Below, piece after piece: positions 22,250 to 32,837 of a DNA stretch of 64,000 bases. Each line of letters begins with the position of its first letter. Position 1 is the stretch's first letter. The stretch comes from Cymodocea nodosa (lineage: Eukaryota > Streptophyta > Magnoliopsida > Alismatales > Cymodoceaceae), in contig CM072336.1 of assembly GCA_036874045.1 (NCBI GenBank), positions 12,643,001-12,707,000 on the forward strand. The letters are read 5' to 3'. Below the pieces are notes generated by a model. The model did not search any database. It was given only the letters and a program-made list of their open reading frames with translations, and was not told the origin of the DNA. The translations under genes and the position numbers were made by a program.

Positions 22250-24517
22250 ATGGTCTCCAAGTTCTACAAAGGTCATGGCAGAGGAGAAGGCAAAAGCAGA
22301 AGAGATGCAAAAGGAAAAGAAATAGAGAATGATGAAGTTCCACGTACTTGGTTCAAGAAAATATTTCGAGTGGACAAAAGGTTAGAAGAACTTTATAGAG
22401 ATTACTTCTTTTCTCAGGATATATTAGATGACGTTAGACAAGAACTTCAACATACTGATGCAAGTATTACATACATGGGTATTCAAAGTAAATATGATAG
22501 AGAATACAGAATGAAATGTGCTGAGATTTCATTTTTGGAACAGTTTGCAAAATATTTGGAAAAAGGTGTAGGTTCATCAAATAGAACTCCTCAAACTCCT
22601 ATAAATGGTACAAGACTACATGCATTTGAGGAAGAGCATGAATCAGCTATCCCTACTCCTTTATATTCAAAACAAGTAGAATCAGATATTGCTGTAGACA
22701 AAACAAAAGTTGATAGTCTTCGAAAGGCCGTTGCAATAGAAAGTGCCTTAGAAGAATTAAAGCAGAAAAATTTTATGGTGCAATTTGAAAAGAAAACGGC
22801 AATACTTGAAAAGGAGAAACAGAAATGTTATAGAAGAAGGAAAGTCAGAAAAATTATGTCTAAGGAAACAAAGTCTATTGAAGAAGGAAAATCAGATGAA
22901 AATTTATTTCCAATGGACAATGTATGTCTAGACATTGTACCTTATTGTGCATCTGATAAACTCATCAGTTCTGAACACACTAAAACTGATGAAGATAATG
23001 AGACTTTATTTTCCCTTGCTAGAAAACTTGAGAAGAAATCCAAGTCAAATATGAGCTCAAGTTTTTCTATTAGTACAAGCCCTGATGATGCAGAAATTGA
23101 CAAATCAGAGCATCAAGCACCTAACATTGAACAAGTTATTGCAGATATAATTGACAATGTTGAGGTAGTAACTAGTTCAAAGGCTGAATTGTCTGGAGTA
23201 GCAGATATTGAAATTGTTAAGATTCTAGAAGAGCTAAAAGTTAACCAGCTTTCTACAGAATCTATAGAAGCAGAGTCTGAGAATTCACAGCATGAATCAA
23301 TGGGATTATCTATTGAACAAAATGAACAATTACAGACAGATACACCAGCTGTAGAATTTGTGGAAAAATTGTACTCTGAACATTCTATAGAGACTGAACA
23401 GATGAATGTTGAGCATATTGACAATGTTCCTAACACTGTTGAAGCTGAAGAATCAAGCTTACCTGAGCAGCTTCAAGATAATATTTTGGAAGAGGAACAA
23501 CATGACATTCATTTTGAAGAAGAGGTTCCTGAAGATGAATTAAACTCTGAATCACAGCTTCAGGTATCACCTTCTTTGTGTACAATATTAAAAATTCAAG
23601 GTAATGCAATTCATTTTAGATCTGAAGAAGCATTGCAGAAATACAATAATCTGATTACATGTCAGATTCTGCATGCTCGTCCAATAAAATTCAGAAATTT
23701 GATGGAAATAAGAGATCTGTTTGAGTTTCAAGGCCTCATTAAATTCTTGCCAGTAGGAACGAAATGGAAGCAATATACAGAGCTTATTGTAGCTTTTTAA
23801 AGCAATCTGGACAAGAATGGAAATTTTCTGAAAATTCAAATAAATGAATAGGAGTTTATATTGTCTCCTGAGTTAATTTTTGAAGTTTTAGGATTAAAGA
23901 ATGAAGGTGTTGTTGTTACCAATAAATTTGACATAATAAGACAACTGGAATGGAACATTCAGTCTTTATCAAAAATTCCAGATGTATATTCTAAAATGAG
24001 ATTAATGGGAAATCTAAATGTAGAGGCTAGATTTATTGCAAATATATTGCATGCAAATTTATTTCAGAGAGTTGGACACAATTTGGAAGTCAGCAGAAGC
24101 TGTTTATATGCAACTTATGGCCTACTAAATAGAATTCAATTAAATTGGTTTGATGTTTTTATGTCTCAACTATAGCATATGAGTTTAAAGTTATTTTATG
24201 GTGATGCTGTTTGTAGAATCCTTGCAAGCCAATTGACTTTATCTGACTGGCCCTCTGAAACTAAAGGCATGAGAGCATTTAGTGTCAAAGATTTGCAAAA
24301 ATTCCAGGCCATGCATAAACCTCAACGACAACAACAACAACAACCTGATACAGACCATATACAACAACAACAACAAAGTTATTCAGTTCAAGCAGAACAG
24401 CAAACCCAGCTACCTCCTGACTTAGATGTAGTGCTTAACGACATCAGAAATGATATTAGGCATCTAGGAGATAAAATATGTAATGCTATAAGTGATATAC
24501 TTAGGAGGGGTCGATAA
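22250..24517 (+). pseudogene. C1 ORFx: accessory ORF after pol, with domain shared with gypsy ORFx
   Basis: I chose ATG 22250 (MVSKFYKGHGRG); an upstream ATG at 22226 is absent from C2. The N-terminal part is basic (RGEGKSRRDAKGKE) with a helical segment. The middle is long and acidic (residues about 210-450). The C-terminal domain starts RPIKFRNLMEIRDLFEFQGL and continues SPELIFEVLGLKNEGV and HANLFQRVGHNLEV, then a Gln-rich tract (24325-24400) and a short coiled coil. Stops at 23798, 23847 and 24173 are sense codons in C2. It occupies the env-like position of SIRE elements, but no clear signal peptide or membrane segment is seen. Function is unknown. Confidence 0.78.
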
Positions 24518-25018
24518 CTGTTTTTGTTTGTTTCTGAATACAAAATGTAATGTTTGTATTACTTGTTTGATTTGATTGAACAATACATTTTTCTGTAAAT
24601 GTCTTCAATTATTATTCTTGTTTACAGAAAGAGTTGTTGTACTTATATCTCTTATATATATATATATATTTTTTGTAATTATCTTTTTGATTAATGACAA
24701 AAAGGGGGAGAAATATTATAAAAAGATGATTATGATCTTAATTGCATATATATATTATAAAAGGAGATGCTATTTAAATGGTTATTGTAATCTGACAGAT
24801 GATAATTAGAAAACTGATACTTATACAATTATTGACATCTGAGAGTTTTAGTTCTGAGAGGTAAAATTTTAACAAACAATAGAAATAAGCTTAAGTGAAC
24901 TTAAGTCAACAAACAAGTTTGTTGAATTAAAAGTTAACCCAACAAAGGTGCTTTGTTGAGTTAAACATATTTCATAATTGATTTAATATGGTTTTGTCAT
25001 CATCAAAAAGGGGGAGAT
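24518..25018 (+). other. C1 3' untranslated region with two polypurine tracts
   Basis: AAAAAGGGGGAGA occurs twice: 24699-24711 and 25005-25017. Only the second abuts the 3' LTR (one base away) and is the expected plus-strand primer; the first could be a second priming site. A GTTGAGTTA cluster lies at 24915-24965. C2 keeps the last tract (51562-51574) but its inner copy has lost bases. Confidence 0.7.
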
Positions 25019-26601
25019 TGTTGAGTATTTTTGTTTTGATGATGTGTGCTGAATGAAAATAATCATATTTGCTCAATTACTATTGCTTGTGAAAAGAAAT
25101 TAAAATCATCAATTAATACAGAAAAAGCTTACTGATATAAATACTTGTCTGTATTGGATCTGAAGTTAATAACTAGTCGTTTCGTTGCATTAATTTCTCA
25201 TTTAGCTAAACGTTAAGTTAACGCGTGTTTTTATTGAAAAGCATGATATGTTTTAATGTTATATCTTCTGTATCATGAACAGTGCACGTTTAGACAACTC
25301 GTTAAGTTAGAGTTTTGTTTGTATAGAGGTCACGTGAGAACTCGTTAAGTTAGAGGCTTAAAGGTTAAAATAGGTCACGTGATAACTCGTTAAGTTAGTG
25401 AGTAAAAGAAGAGATGAACTCGTTAAGTTAGTGTTATACACGTGGTGAAATTATAAGTTACGAATGTTGTATTGTATCACGTGAGGTGCACATGTTTAAC
25501 TCGTTAAGTTAACATAACTAAACGCGTTGAGTTGCTATATTGAACACTAAGGCAACGCGTTAGGTTAGCGTTATAAACTTAAGTTGTTATTTTTGCACGT
25601 GGTAAAATTCTTATTATAAAAACATTTGTTTATTACTAGTTCGTTGAGTTATCATAACACAACGGAGATGGCTTGTTGAGATAGCATAACACCATGGACA
25701 TAGTTCGTTGAGTTAGCTACAATACTTGTCACGTGAAATGGCACATGAGGAACTCGTTAAGTTAGAAACGTTAAGTTATATATATACTTGTGTTACTTGT
25801 GTAGTTAACATTAAAGTAATGACTTCTTATTACGCTGATGAAAAACTTTTGGACGAGAAAGTTTATTTTGCAGGAAATTTTTCAGAGATCCAAGACTGAT
25901 GATTAAAGAAAATTTGAAATATAAACGTGGGTTAGAATGTGTGTGTTTCGATGAAGGAAAAAGAAAAGACGTGGAGAAGTGGAAAACTAGTAGTGGTTAA
26001 ACGTGAAGGATATGTATGAAATGAAGATATAGTATAAAAGGCATAGAATTCTCGTTGATCAAACCATCCTTGCACACAAAAAGAAAAATCTTTTCAAGGA
26101 TCAAACCATCCCTGCACACCAAAAGAAAAATCTTTTTCAGGGATCAAAAACACCTCTTCTCGGGGAAAATCTCTCAAGTGGAAGAAAGTTCAGTGAAGCA
26201 TAAAAAGGTAAGATTTTCGTCACTGAAGATTTGAAGTTTCAGAAGAAAGCAAATTCGATGAAGCATGAAAAGACAAGATATTCGTCACTGAAGAATTGCT
26301 GAAGAAGAAAAAGAAGAAGAAGAAAGATCTCAAACAGGGAGAAAAGTTTTAAATTCCGCAAATTAGTTTTCTCTCTTTGTAGTTATGAAATTGTTTAGAT
26401 GATACATGGTATCAAAATATAATTGCATCTACAATTTCTGAGGAGAATTGAATTGTATATTGTAATTGAAACCTTGAATAAAAATGATTTTATGAAAACA
26501 ATGTCTCGACTTGTTTTTGAGTTTTAAAGTTTTAATTATATTTTAGAAAATATTAAAAATACACAATTCACCCCCCTCTTGTGTAGCCATACGATCCTAC
26601 A
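25019..26601 (+). repeat. C1 3' LTR
   Basis: The 1583-bp LTR starts TGTTGAG and ends CCTACA, with the TATA box at 26033. It differs from the 5' LTR by scattered substitutions, more than half of them visibly transitions in the stretches compared. Confidence 0.93.
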
Positions 26602-27434
26602 ATCAAACACATCAAATGATTAAAAAGAAGAAGGAAATATTAATGTGTAGCCAAAAATAGGGTTTATCCTTCTAGAAATATTTTGAAAGATTTAAAGATT
26701 TACTAACTCAATGCCCACATCATGCAATGAGTAAAGCACAATTAATAGGTATAATTTATGTAGACATAGATGTTTCAACGAAATCTTTATTAGAATCTAC
26801 TTGTCAAAATGGATTTTTAAAGTAATGTAGTGAAGAAGCATGGTTATATTTAGAAAACTTTGCAAAAAGAATTGCACATTGGGAAAACTCGACTGAAGCT
26901 ATTGCAGATAAAAAAATATTGCCAAGGGAAATGCATGAAATAGATTCAAGTACTATGCTTGAGGTGAAATTAACTGAATTAACGAAGAAAATAGAAGAGT
27001 TATCATTAAATCAAAAGCTAGCAGAAAAGAATGCAAACATAAATGATTTAGATATTATTTATGCTAGAAACGAGAGAGATAACTTGGGAAATTCTTATAA
27101 TCCTAATTAGAGAAATCACCTGAATTTATCTTAGAGAAACAATAATTTCCAGGGAGGAGAAAATGGAAATGAGAAGAATATAAGTTATGAAGTATTATTG
27201 GAACAAGGATCTAGAATAGAGAAATTAGAAAAGATAATCCAACAATTAAACAATCGTTTAGATTTTATATTTGGAAATGCTGCAATTCAAAATCAGAATA
27301 GAAATATACCACTTAGACAGAAGGAACCAATGGAAGTTAGACCTACTGGAGGATTGCCAATACAAGCTATACCTAATCCTATCAATAGAACAGTTAATGA
27401 AATTGATACCTCTTCTGGGAGGGTAGCTGAATGA
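26602..27434 (+). pseudogene. gag: G2 gag capsid gene, 3' part
   Basis: The gene resumes after C1. It includes FKDLLTQCPHHAMSKAQLIG, then the helical KLTELTKKIEELSLNQK, a YNPN stretch (SYNPNWRNHPNLSW in G3, as in Athila Gags) and a coiled coil SRIEKLEKIIQQLNNRLDF. It ends NEIDTSSGRVAE at TGA 27432. Several stops occur (near 26650, 26823 and 27108). There is no zinc knuckle in this ORF: the knuckle is encoded by ORF1 at the element's 5' end. Confidence 0.83.
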
Positions 27435-27624
27435 AGCAGCATATCTAAAGCAACTATCTATTTATATATATGTTTTTATTTATAGTTAATAGTATCGTAG
27501 AGTCAGTCCTTAACTCAACGAACTTATTCTGTTGAGTTATGCCTTAACTCTACGAGGGTGTGTAGTAGTTATGTTAATTTTTTGTCTCTGCTAAATTTTT
27601 GTTTGTGTTATACAGAATCAACAA
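27435..27624 (+). promoter_or_regulatory. Spacer before F-box gene: motif cluster and splice-acceptor-like end
   Basis: It holds GTTGAGTTA/TAACTCAAC motifs at 27505-27555 and a T-rich tract ending TTGTGTTATACAG (27612-27624 area), followed within 10 bases by the F-box ATG. G3 keeps both the motifs (54215-54275) and the tract ending GTTATACAG, suggesting a used 3' splice site. Confidence 0.5.
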
Positions 27625-28767
27625 ATGGAATTGATGCAATTACCGTTGGATGCACTAAGGGAAGTACTGAGTAATTTATCAGCTAAAGATCTGTGCAGGC
27701 TGTGTTGTGTATCAAAGGAAATTAAAGACTATATTGAAGAAAAATATTTTCAGGGACTACATGCTGCAAAAATGACTAAGATTAGAGATGGATTCATATG
27801 GAGGGCATTTAATCGTAGTTCAATTAATCATGAATATCTTGCTATGGAAGAAACTACTGGAATTCCACCCAATACATTAGAAGGAATAAATCATATTAGG
27901 GGGATAGATGAAGGATTAATCATATACAAGACGAGACCAATGTATGCAAGTTTATTATTACCTGATATTTTGATAAGAAATCTTATAATAGGAGAAGAAT
28001 GGAATATAGGAAGACCTAATAGATTTGAAGTACCAACTGTAAATTGTGGATTTGTTTTAATATTTTCTGACAAAAATTCTGCAATTCCTGAAAAATTATA
28101 TTATTGGAGACCAATAGGAAATTAGGGTGAATATTTACGCTTAAGTGTGTATAATTTTCTAAATAGATCTTGGAATGAAAATATTATGATATATCTAGGA
28201 CAAAAATCATTAATTAACCAAACACATGTCATACTTGATGGATATATATATCTTGTCATAGATATATCAATTGCATTTGGATCTGATTTATACATAGTGA
28301 GAATAGACAATTATGATGAATATATAGAAATTTTACCTATACTGAGTGATATAGCTAAACCACCATCTACAGAATTTAATAAAATTCAAATAGGAATGTG
28401 GTATAATGAAGAAGATGATCCTACTTTATGTTTGATAAGATGATGGGATGAATTGATGAAATTTCAAATATGGATTATGGAAGACATTAATGAATGGAAG
28501 TGGGAAGAGGAGTATATTGAAATAGATGTAGAAATAGAAACTTCTACATTACCCTGGAACCAAAAAGGATCCCTTTCTGCATTTCATATCATTAATGGTA
28601 ATACACTTGTATTTGGAATTTATAATTTATTACACGTTTACAAATTAAGAAGGAACAAGAACTGCATGAAAACAGAATTAATAGCAAGAAAAACTATGCC
28701 TAAAAAGTTTGCTTGGACTGATACATTTATTCCATTTGTTCCTACTTTTCAATCATGTTCTTAAGAT
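27625..28767 (+). pseudogene. G2 F-box protein gene carried by the retrotransposon
   Basis: One frame of about 380 codons runs from ATG 27625 to TAA 28762-28764, broken by TAG at 28123 (Trp in G3) and TGA at 28441. Residues 5-40 match an F-box (LPLDALREVLSNL, then KDLCRLCCVSKEI). F-box proteins recruit targets to SCF ubiquitin ligases through Skp1. The rest looks like a substrate-recognition region of F-box-associated type: IPPNTLEGINHIRGIDEGLI, YYWRPIGN and VILDGYIYLV. It lies between gag and the 3' LTR. G3 has a homologue in the same place. Probably a captured host gene; the target is unknown. Confidence 0.8.
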
Positions 28768-30546
28768 GTGATTTTGTGTGTTTAATGTTGTGTGTATTCT
28801 ATGTTTATTTTTAGAAAAAATATAGTTTTCATTTTATTTTATAAAAGAAAAAAAAAAAACAAAATATCAATCCAGTTTGTTGGTGTCTATTCTGGGAAAC
28901 CAACTAGCTTACTTGTGAGCCACCAAAGGCATAGGAGCCTGGGTTCCACACAAGACACTGAATTATCAATATCTGTTAAATGTTATTTTGTTATATATTT
29001 TTTGCTTTTATCTGTGAATGAAAAGTTTTCAGAATCAAAAATCGGAATATGCAGAAGGAGATACAAACAAATCAAGGTATGTAACTGATTACTTATCCTA
29101 AATTTTAAATCAACAAAACTGTATTCATGCCTGCTACAATTACTGTATTTACTGCCAAATCTTTTACATTGAGGACAATGCAAAATGTAGGTATGGGGGA
29201 GAGGTAATTAAAGTAATAGCCATGTAAGTTTGTTAATTAAAAAAAATTAAAATGGTACTGCAAAGTTTTGTGGAAATTGAAAATTTTTATAAACTTGTTG
29301 TAACTATCCGATAATTGAGATTGTAAAATTTATAATCTGTAACTTCTTGAATGTTATATTTAGAAGGCTATATATGATGCTATAGAATTTACTATTTATG
29401 CAAATCTAGATATAGTATCTTATGTTTTTTCTGAATTTTATGAGTTTAATAGTTTCACGATTTTAAAATGAAATTAGAATGCTTAATGAAAAATCAGTAA
29501 ATTATCTGAAGTCCTGAAGGAGTTGAGATGTGAATTCTAGATTAAATGAAACACATATGATTAAAGATACATTTAATTTGACCGATTGAACTTGTAGAAT
29601 GATTTATGTGTAGATCTTATTAAACTACAGAAAAAGTATGAGCTCACTGTTTTATGGATTCATATTTTCAGTAAATGATAGAAGCAGGACTATTTGAGAT
29701 TGGTGTTTTACTACATCTGTATTAATGAAATACGTACATATACAGTATGTGATTAATGCTTTGTTTTGTGTGTATTTTGATTGAAAAAAAAAAAGAAAAG
29801 CAAAAAAGAGAAAAATTTGAGAGTTTATTGACTTGTTTGATCACAAGCCTTTTGTACTTGAGCAGATAGGTATGTAAGGATTGTTGACCTGAAAAAAAAA
29901 AGGACTCTTGAAATCTGGCAACCTAAGATCCTGATCAGATCTGAGATTGTTGACTGAAAGCTCGTTACATGGGTACATTAGAAAGCTCTTATATGATTTA
30001 AGCTTGTCAAATTAACTTTTAAAGTATAAAAAAAAAGAAGAAGAAAAAAAAAAGAAAAAAAAACATATACTGTTTTGAAAAGATACAAGTGTTTTGTGAA
30101 ATATAGATATCTTATGAATCGTGTATATTTTTTGTTATCTAGAAATGTTGAAATATGAATCTGGAATTGACTTTTGAAGTTGTTTTAATGGAGATACAAT
30201 TCTTTATTCTACTTGTCTTAATCATATTGAATTGGATTGTACTTTGATTCGTATGTTGTTGAAATTTCTTCTAGAAATCTTATTGGAAAATTCAAGATGA
30301 CAGATGATGAAAAGAAGAACAAACGATAATATAATTAACACTTATGTGATGATGATATACTTCATATGCAATTTGCATATATTCTAAGTATATTTGCAGG
30401 TTGATTACTAAAACATACAAAAAATATATTTTTATGCTGAACATAAGAAAAAAGAAGAAGAAGAATTAATTCTAGCACTTTTAGAAAGGCCAATTAATTA
30501 GATCTTTGTTTGCTAAGGGACTAGCAAAATTTAGGTATGGGGGAAG
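28768..30546 (+). other. G2 3' noncoding region with two purine tracts
   Basis: No ORF is supported. A purine tract GGTATGGGGGAGAGG (29190-29204), preceded by ATTGAGGACAATGC as in many Athila elements, lies well inside. The final tract GGTATGGGGGAAG (30534-30546) abuts the 3' LTR and is the plus-strand primer site. Between them lies the block shared with the copia elements. Confidence 0.75.
29480..30415 (+). repeat. Noncoding block shared with copia C1 and C2
   Basis: The block aligns over about 900 bases with C1 20840-21740. The best part is 29815-30010, where long runs agree (TTGTACTTGAGCAGATAG, AATCTGGCAACCTAAG, GTACATTAGAAAGCTCTT). G2 has extra A/G runs (29790-29815, 30025-30060). Its ends are approximate. 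Confidence 0.8.
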
Positions 30547-32837
30547 TTTTTAGAATGAAAAAATACATATTATTAACGGTTAAATGATGGTTAATTGCAT
30601 AATATTTAGCTTATCATATAAGAATTAAGCCATTATGCTATAATTGCACTGTTATATGCTTTAATTAGAATTACTACTTAATTTTGGGGAATTAATGTCA
30701 ATTTAGTACATTTTTGAACTGTCGGTAAGTTGTAGGCTGTGCAATTCTTAAGTATTCGAATTTTCTGATATTTTGGATAGTTATGTTTAACATACCGAAC
30801 ATATTTCAAACAGTTATGTTTAACAGACCGAACATGTCGGATAGTTATGTTTAAATTGCTGAATAGTTATATTTTAAAAGAATATTTTATTATTTCCAGA
30901 AGTACATGTGTCAAAACCATAATGCATGACTTAAGTGAACTTTCGGTGAGTTATCTATAACTATCCGAAATTGCAGTTGGGCATCAGATAGTTATATGTG
31001 TAACTCTCCGAAATCTCTTTTTATTTATAAAATAGCTGTGGACACGTGTCATGTTCTGGTAAAGTGACTTAAGTGGATTTTCGGTGAGTTATCTATAACT
31101 ATCCGAAAATGCATCTGAGCATTGGATAGTTAGACCTGTAACTCTCCGAAATGTGTATTTTATTATTAAACTATTGTTGACACGTGTCGAGATCTAGTAG
31201 ATTTACTTAAGTTATATATCGGTGAGTTATTTGTAACTATCCGAAATGCATCTGAGCATCAGATAGTTAAGTTTGTAAGTATCCGAAATGCATCTAGCAT
31301 TAGATAGTTAAGTTTGTAAGCATCCGAAATGCACCTAGGCATCAGATAGTTAAATTTATGCACGTGTTTTATAGTTAAATCAACGAAGAAAGTCCATTGA
31401 GTTATCTATAACTCCATGGACTATTTATTTTCTAATATGCCACTGTAGCAGTTGCAGAAACAGGACAGTTGGAAGAAAAACCACGATTGCATGTATTATG
31501 CAGGGAGAAGAAATCATCGCCGTTGATATGAATGAAGGAAATCCAACTGACCATTCAAGCAGAAGCAGTTACTACTGAAGAAATATAAAAGAAAAGAAGA
31601 AAAAGAAGAAAAGGGTGCGTATGTGATCGATGGACGACCAGTGTGTACAGAGGAGGAGCACCGAGCTTTCTATAGGTAGTATCGGCAATTCTCGAAAGTA
31701 TCACACCAACCATCGTTACCACCACCATATCCATCATAATCACCAACCATCGAAGGTCTGTGAGAATACTTTTTTGATGTCGGGTCGATTCCGAGCAAAA
31801 CACGGTGCTTGACAACCACTGTGAGGAGTGATCGCGTCATGGGAAGGGAATCCATTTTCACCAAGCGTCGACTCATATTTCAGGAGATTGTAAAGCTTCT
31901 AGCCTTGACTTCAGGTTGATGCCTGTATGCTGAAGAGGAGATTATCTTGCAATTCTGGACTTGCGATTCTATAGGAAGAGGAGACATGATTGTAAGTGGT
32001 TTAATTTTCAGTGGTGTAATCACATCGTATGTAGTGACAAAAGTATTTACTGTCGATTGAGATTACTTTACATTTCACCTTTCGCCCATTTCCATGTTCA
32101 TATTAAACCAAAAATACCAAAAACAACTTATCTACTATTGTATGTTGTATTTGAGTGTTGTATTGTTTGTGTTGTATCATGATTAATGTTATCTTTGTCA
32201 GTGTTGTGATTGTTTTATGTTTGTTTTAGTTTTACAGTTTACTGAAATTGGTTCGTTCAAAAGACTTAAAGATTTTAATGGTTACTGTTTGAATTATCTG
32301 AATGTTAGTATTGCTTAATGATAAATCCAGTGTTTACTAACATTAAAGAGCTTAATTAATGTTATTTACAATCTGTGGAATCGCCCAATGGCTGGCTGAA
32401 TTCCTCTGTAAATAGCAGTATTTAAAAAGAAAAGATAGGCTCGTGGAGTTAACTTAAGTCCACGAGGTTAGTCCGTTGAGTTAGCTATAACTCAACGAAC
32501 TTTATCCATTGAGTTAACTGTAATTCAACGGAGATCTTATTGAATATATAAATTTGATTGTTAGCAAACGAACATTTCTAAACTCCTAAGCAATTCCCTA
32601 TGGGATCGACCTGTACTTACACATTGATACAATAGACACTATGCACTTGCTATTAAAGTACAAATTGGAATTAATATCTAAATTGTATTAAAGGTTGTTT
32701 GTTTACTTCTAAAAGAAAAAGAATAGGCATAAAGATAAATTAACTAAGTAAAAACAGAAGTAACAAATCCAATTTTTCTGGTACGTTATTGGAGATCTAA
32801 TCAGATATTCTGGTGTCATGCTGGGAAAACACAAACA
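30547..32837 (+). repeat. G2 3' LTR
   Basis: The 2291-bp LTR directly follows the polypurine tract. Its first bases are TTTTTAG in place of TGTTTAG, and it ends CACAAACA. It is followed by CTGAT, the right target copy. Confidence 0.92.

Larger units (their letters stand above)
15571..26601 (+). mobile_element. C1, SIRE/Maximus-like Ty1/copia retrotransposon, nested in G2 gag
   Basis: LTRs lie at 15571-17147 and 25019-26601, with an initiator-Met primer site, polypurine tract, gag, protease, RNase H and a downstream ORFx. Target copies are ATCCA (15566-15570) and ATCAA (26602-26606); the uninterrupted G3 gag shows ATCCA as the original. Integrase and most of RT are deleted at about 19850. The extra ORF after pol and the long coiled-coil Gag fit the SIRE/Maximus lineage. 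Confidence 0.93.
4327..32837 (+). mobile_element. G2, complete Athila-like retrotransposon with permuted gag and F-box gene
   Basis: Both LTRs are present (4327-6584 and 30547-32837), with TG...CA ends in the 5' copy (TG changed to TT in the 3' copy), a tRNA-Asp primer site, a polypurine tract and a 5-base target duplication with one change. Without the nested copia C1 it is about 17.5 kb. Module order is zinc knuckle/linker, protease, RT, RNase H, integrase, ORFx, gag capsid, F-box protein. All ORFs carry stops or frameshifts, so the copy is dead, but its structure is complete. The same order in G3 shows the layout belongs to the family. Confidence 0.92.

Noticed and set aside
22250..24517. 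Copia ORFx as a true envelope gene
   Set aside because: Position fits the env-like ORF of SIRE elements, but I see no signal peptide, fusion peptide or C-terminal membrane anchor; the protein is charged, acidic and Gln-rich.
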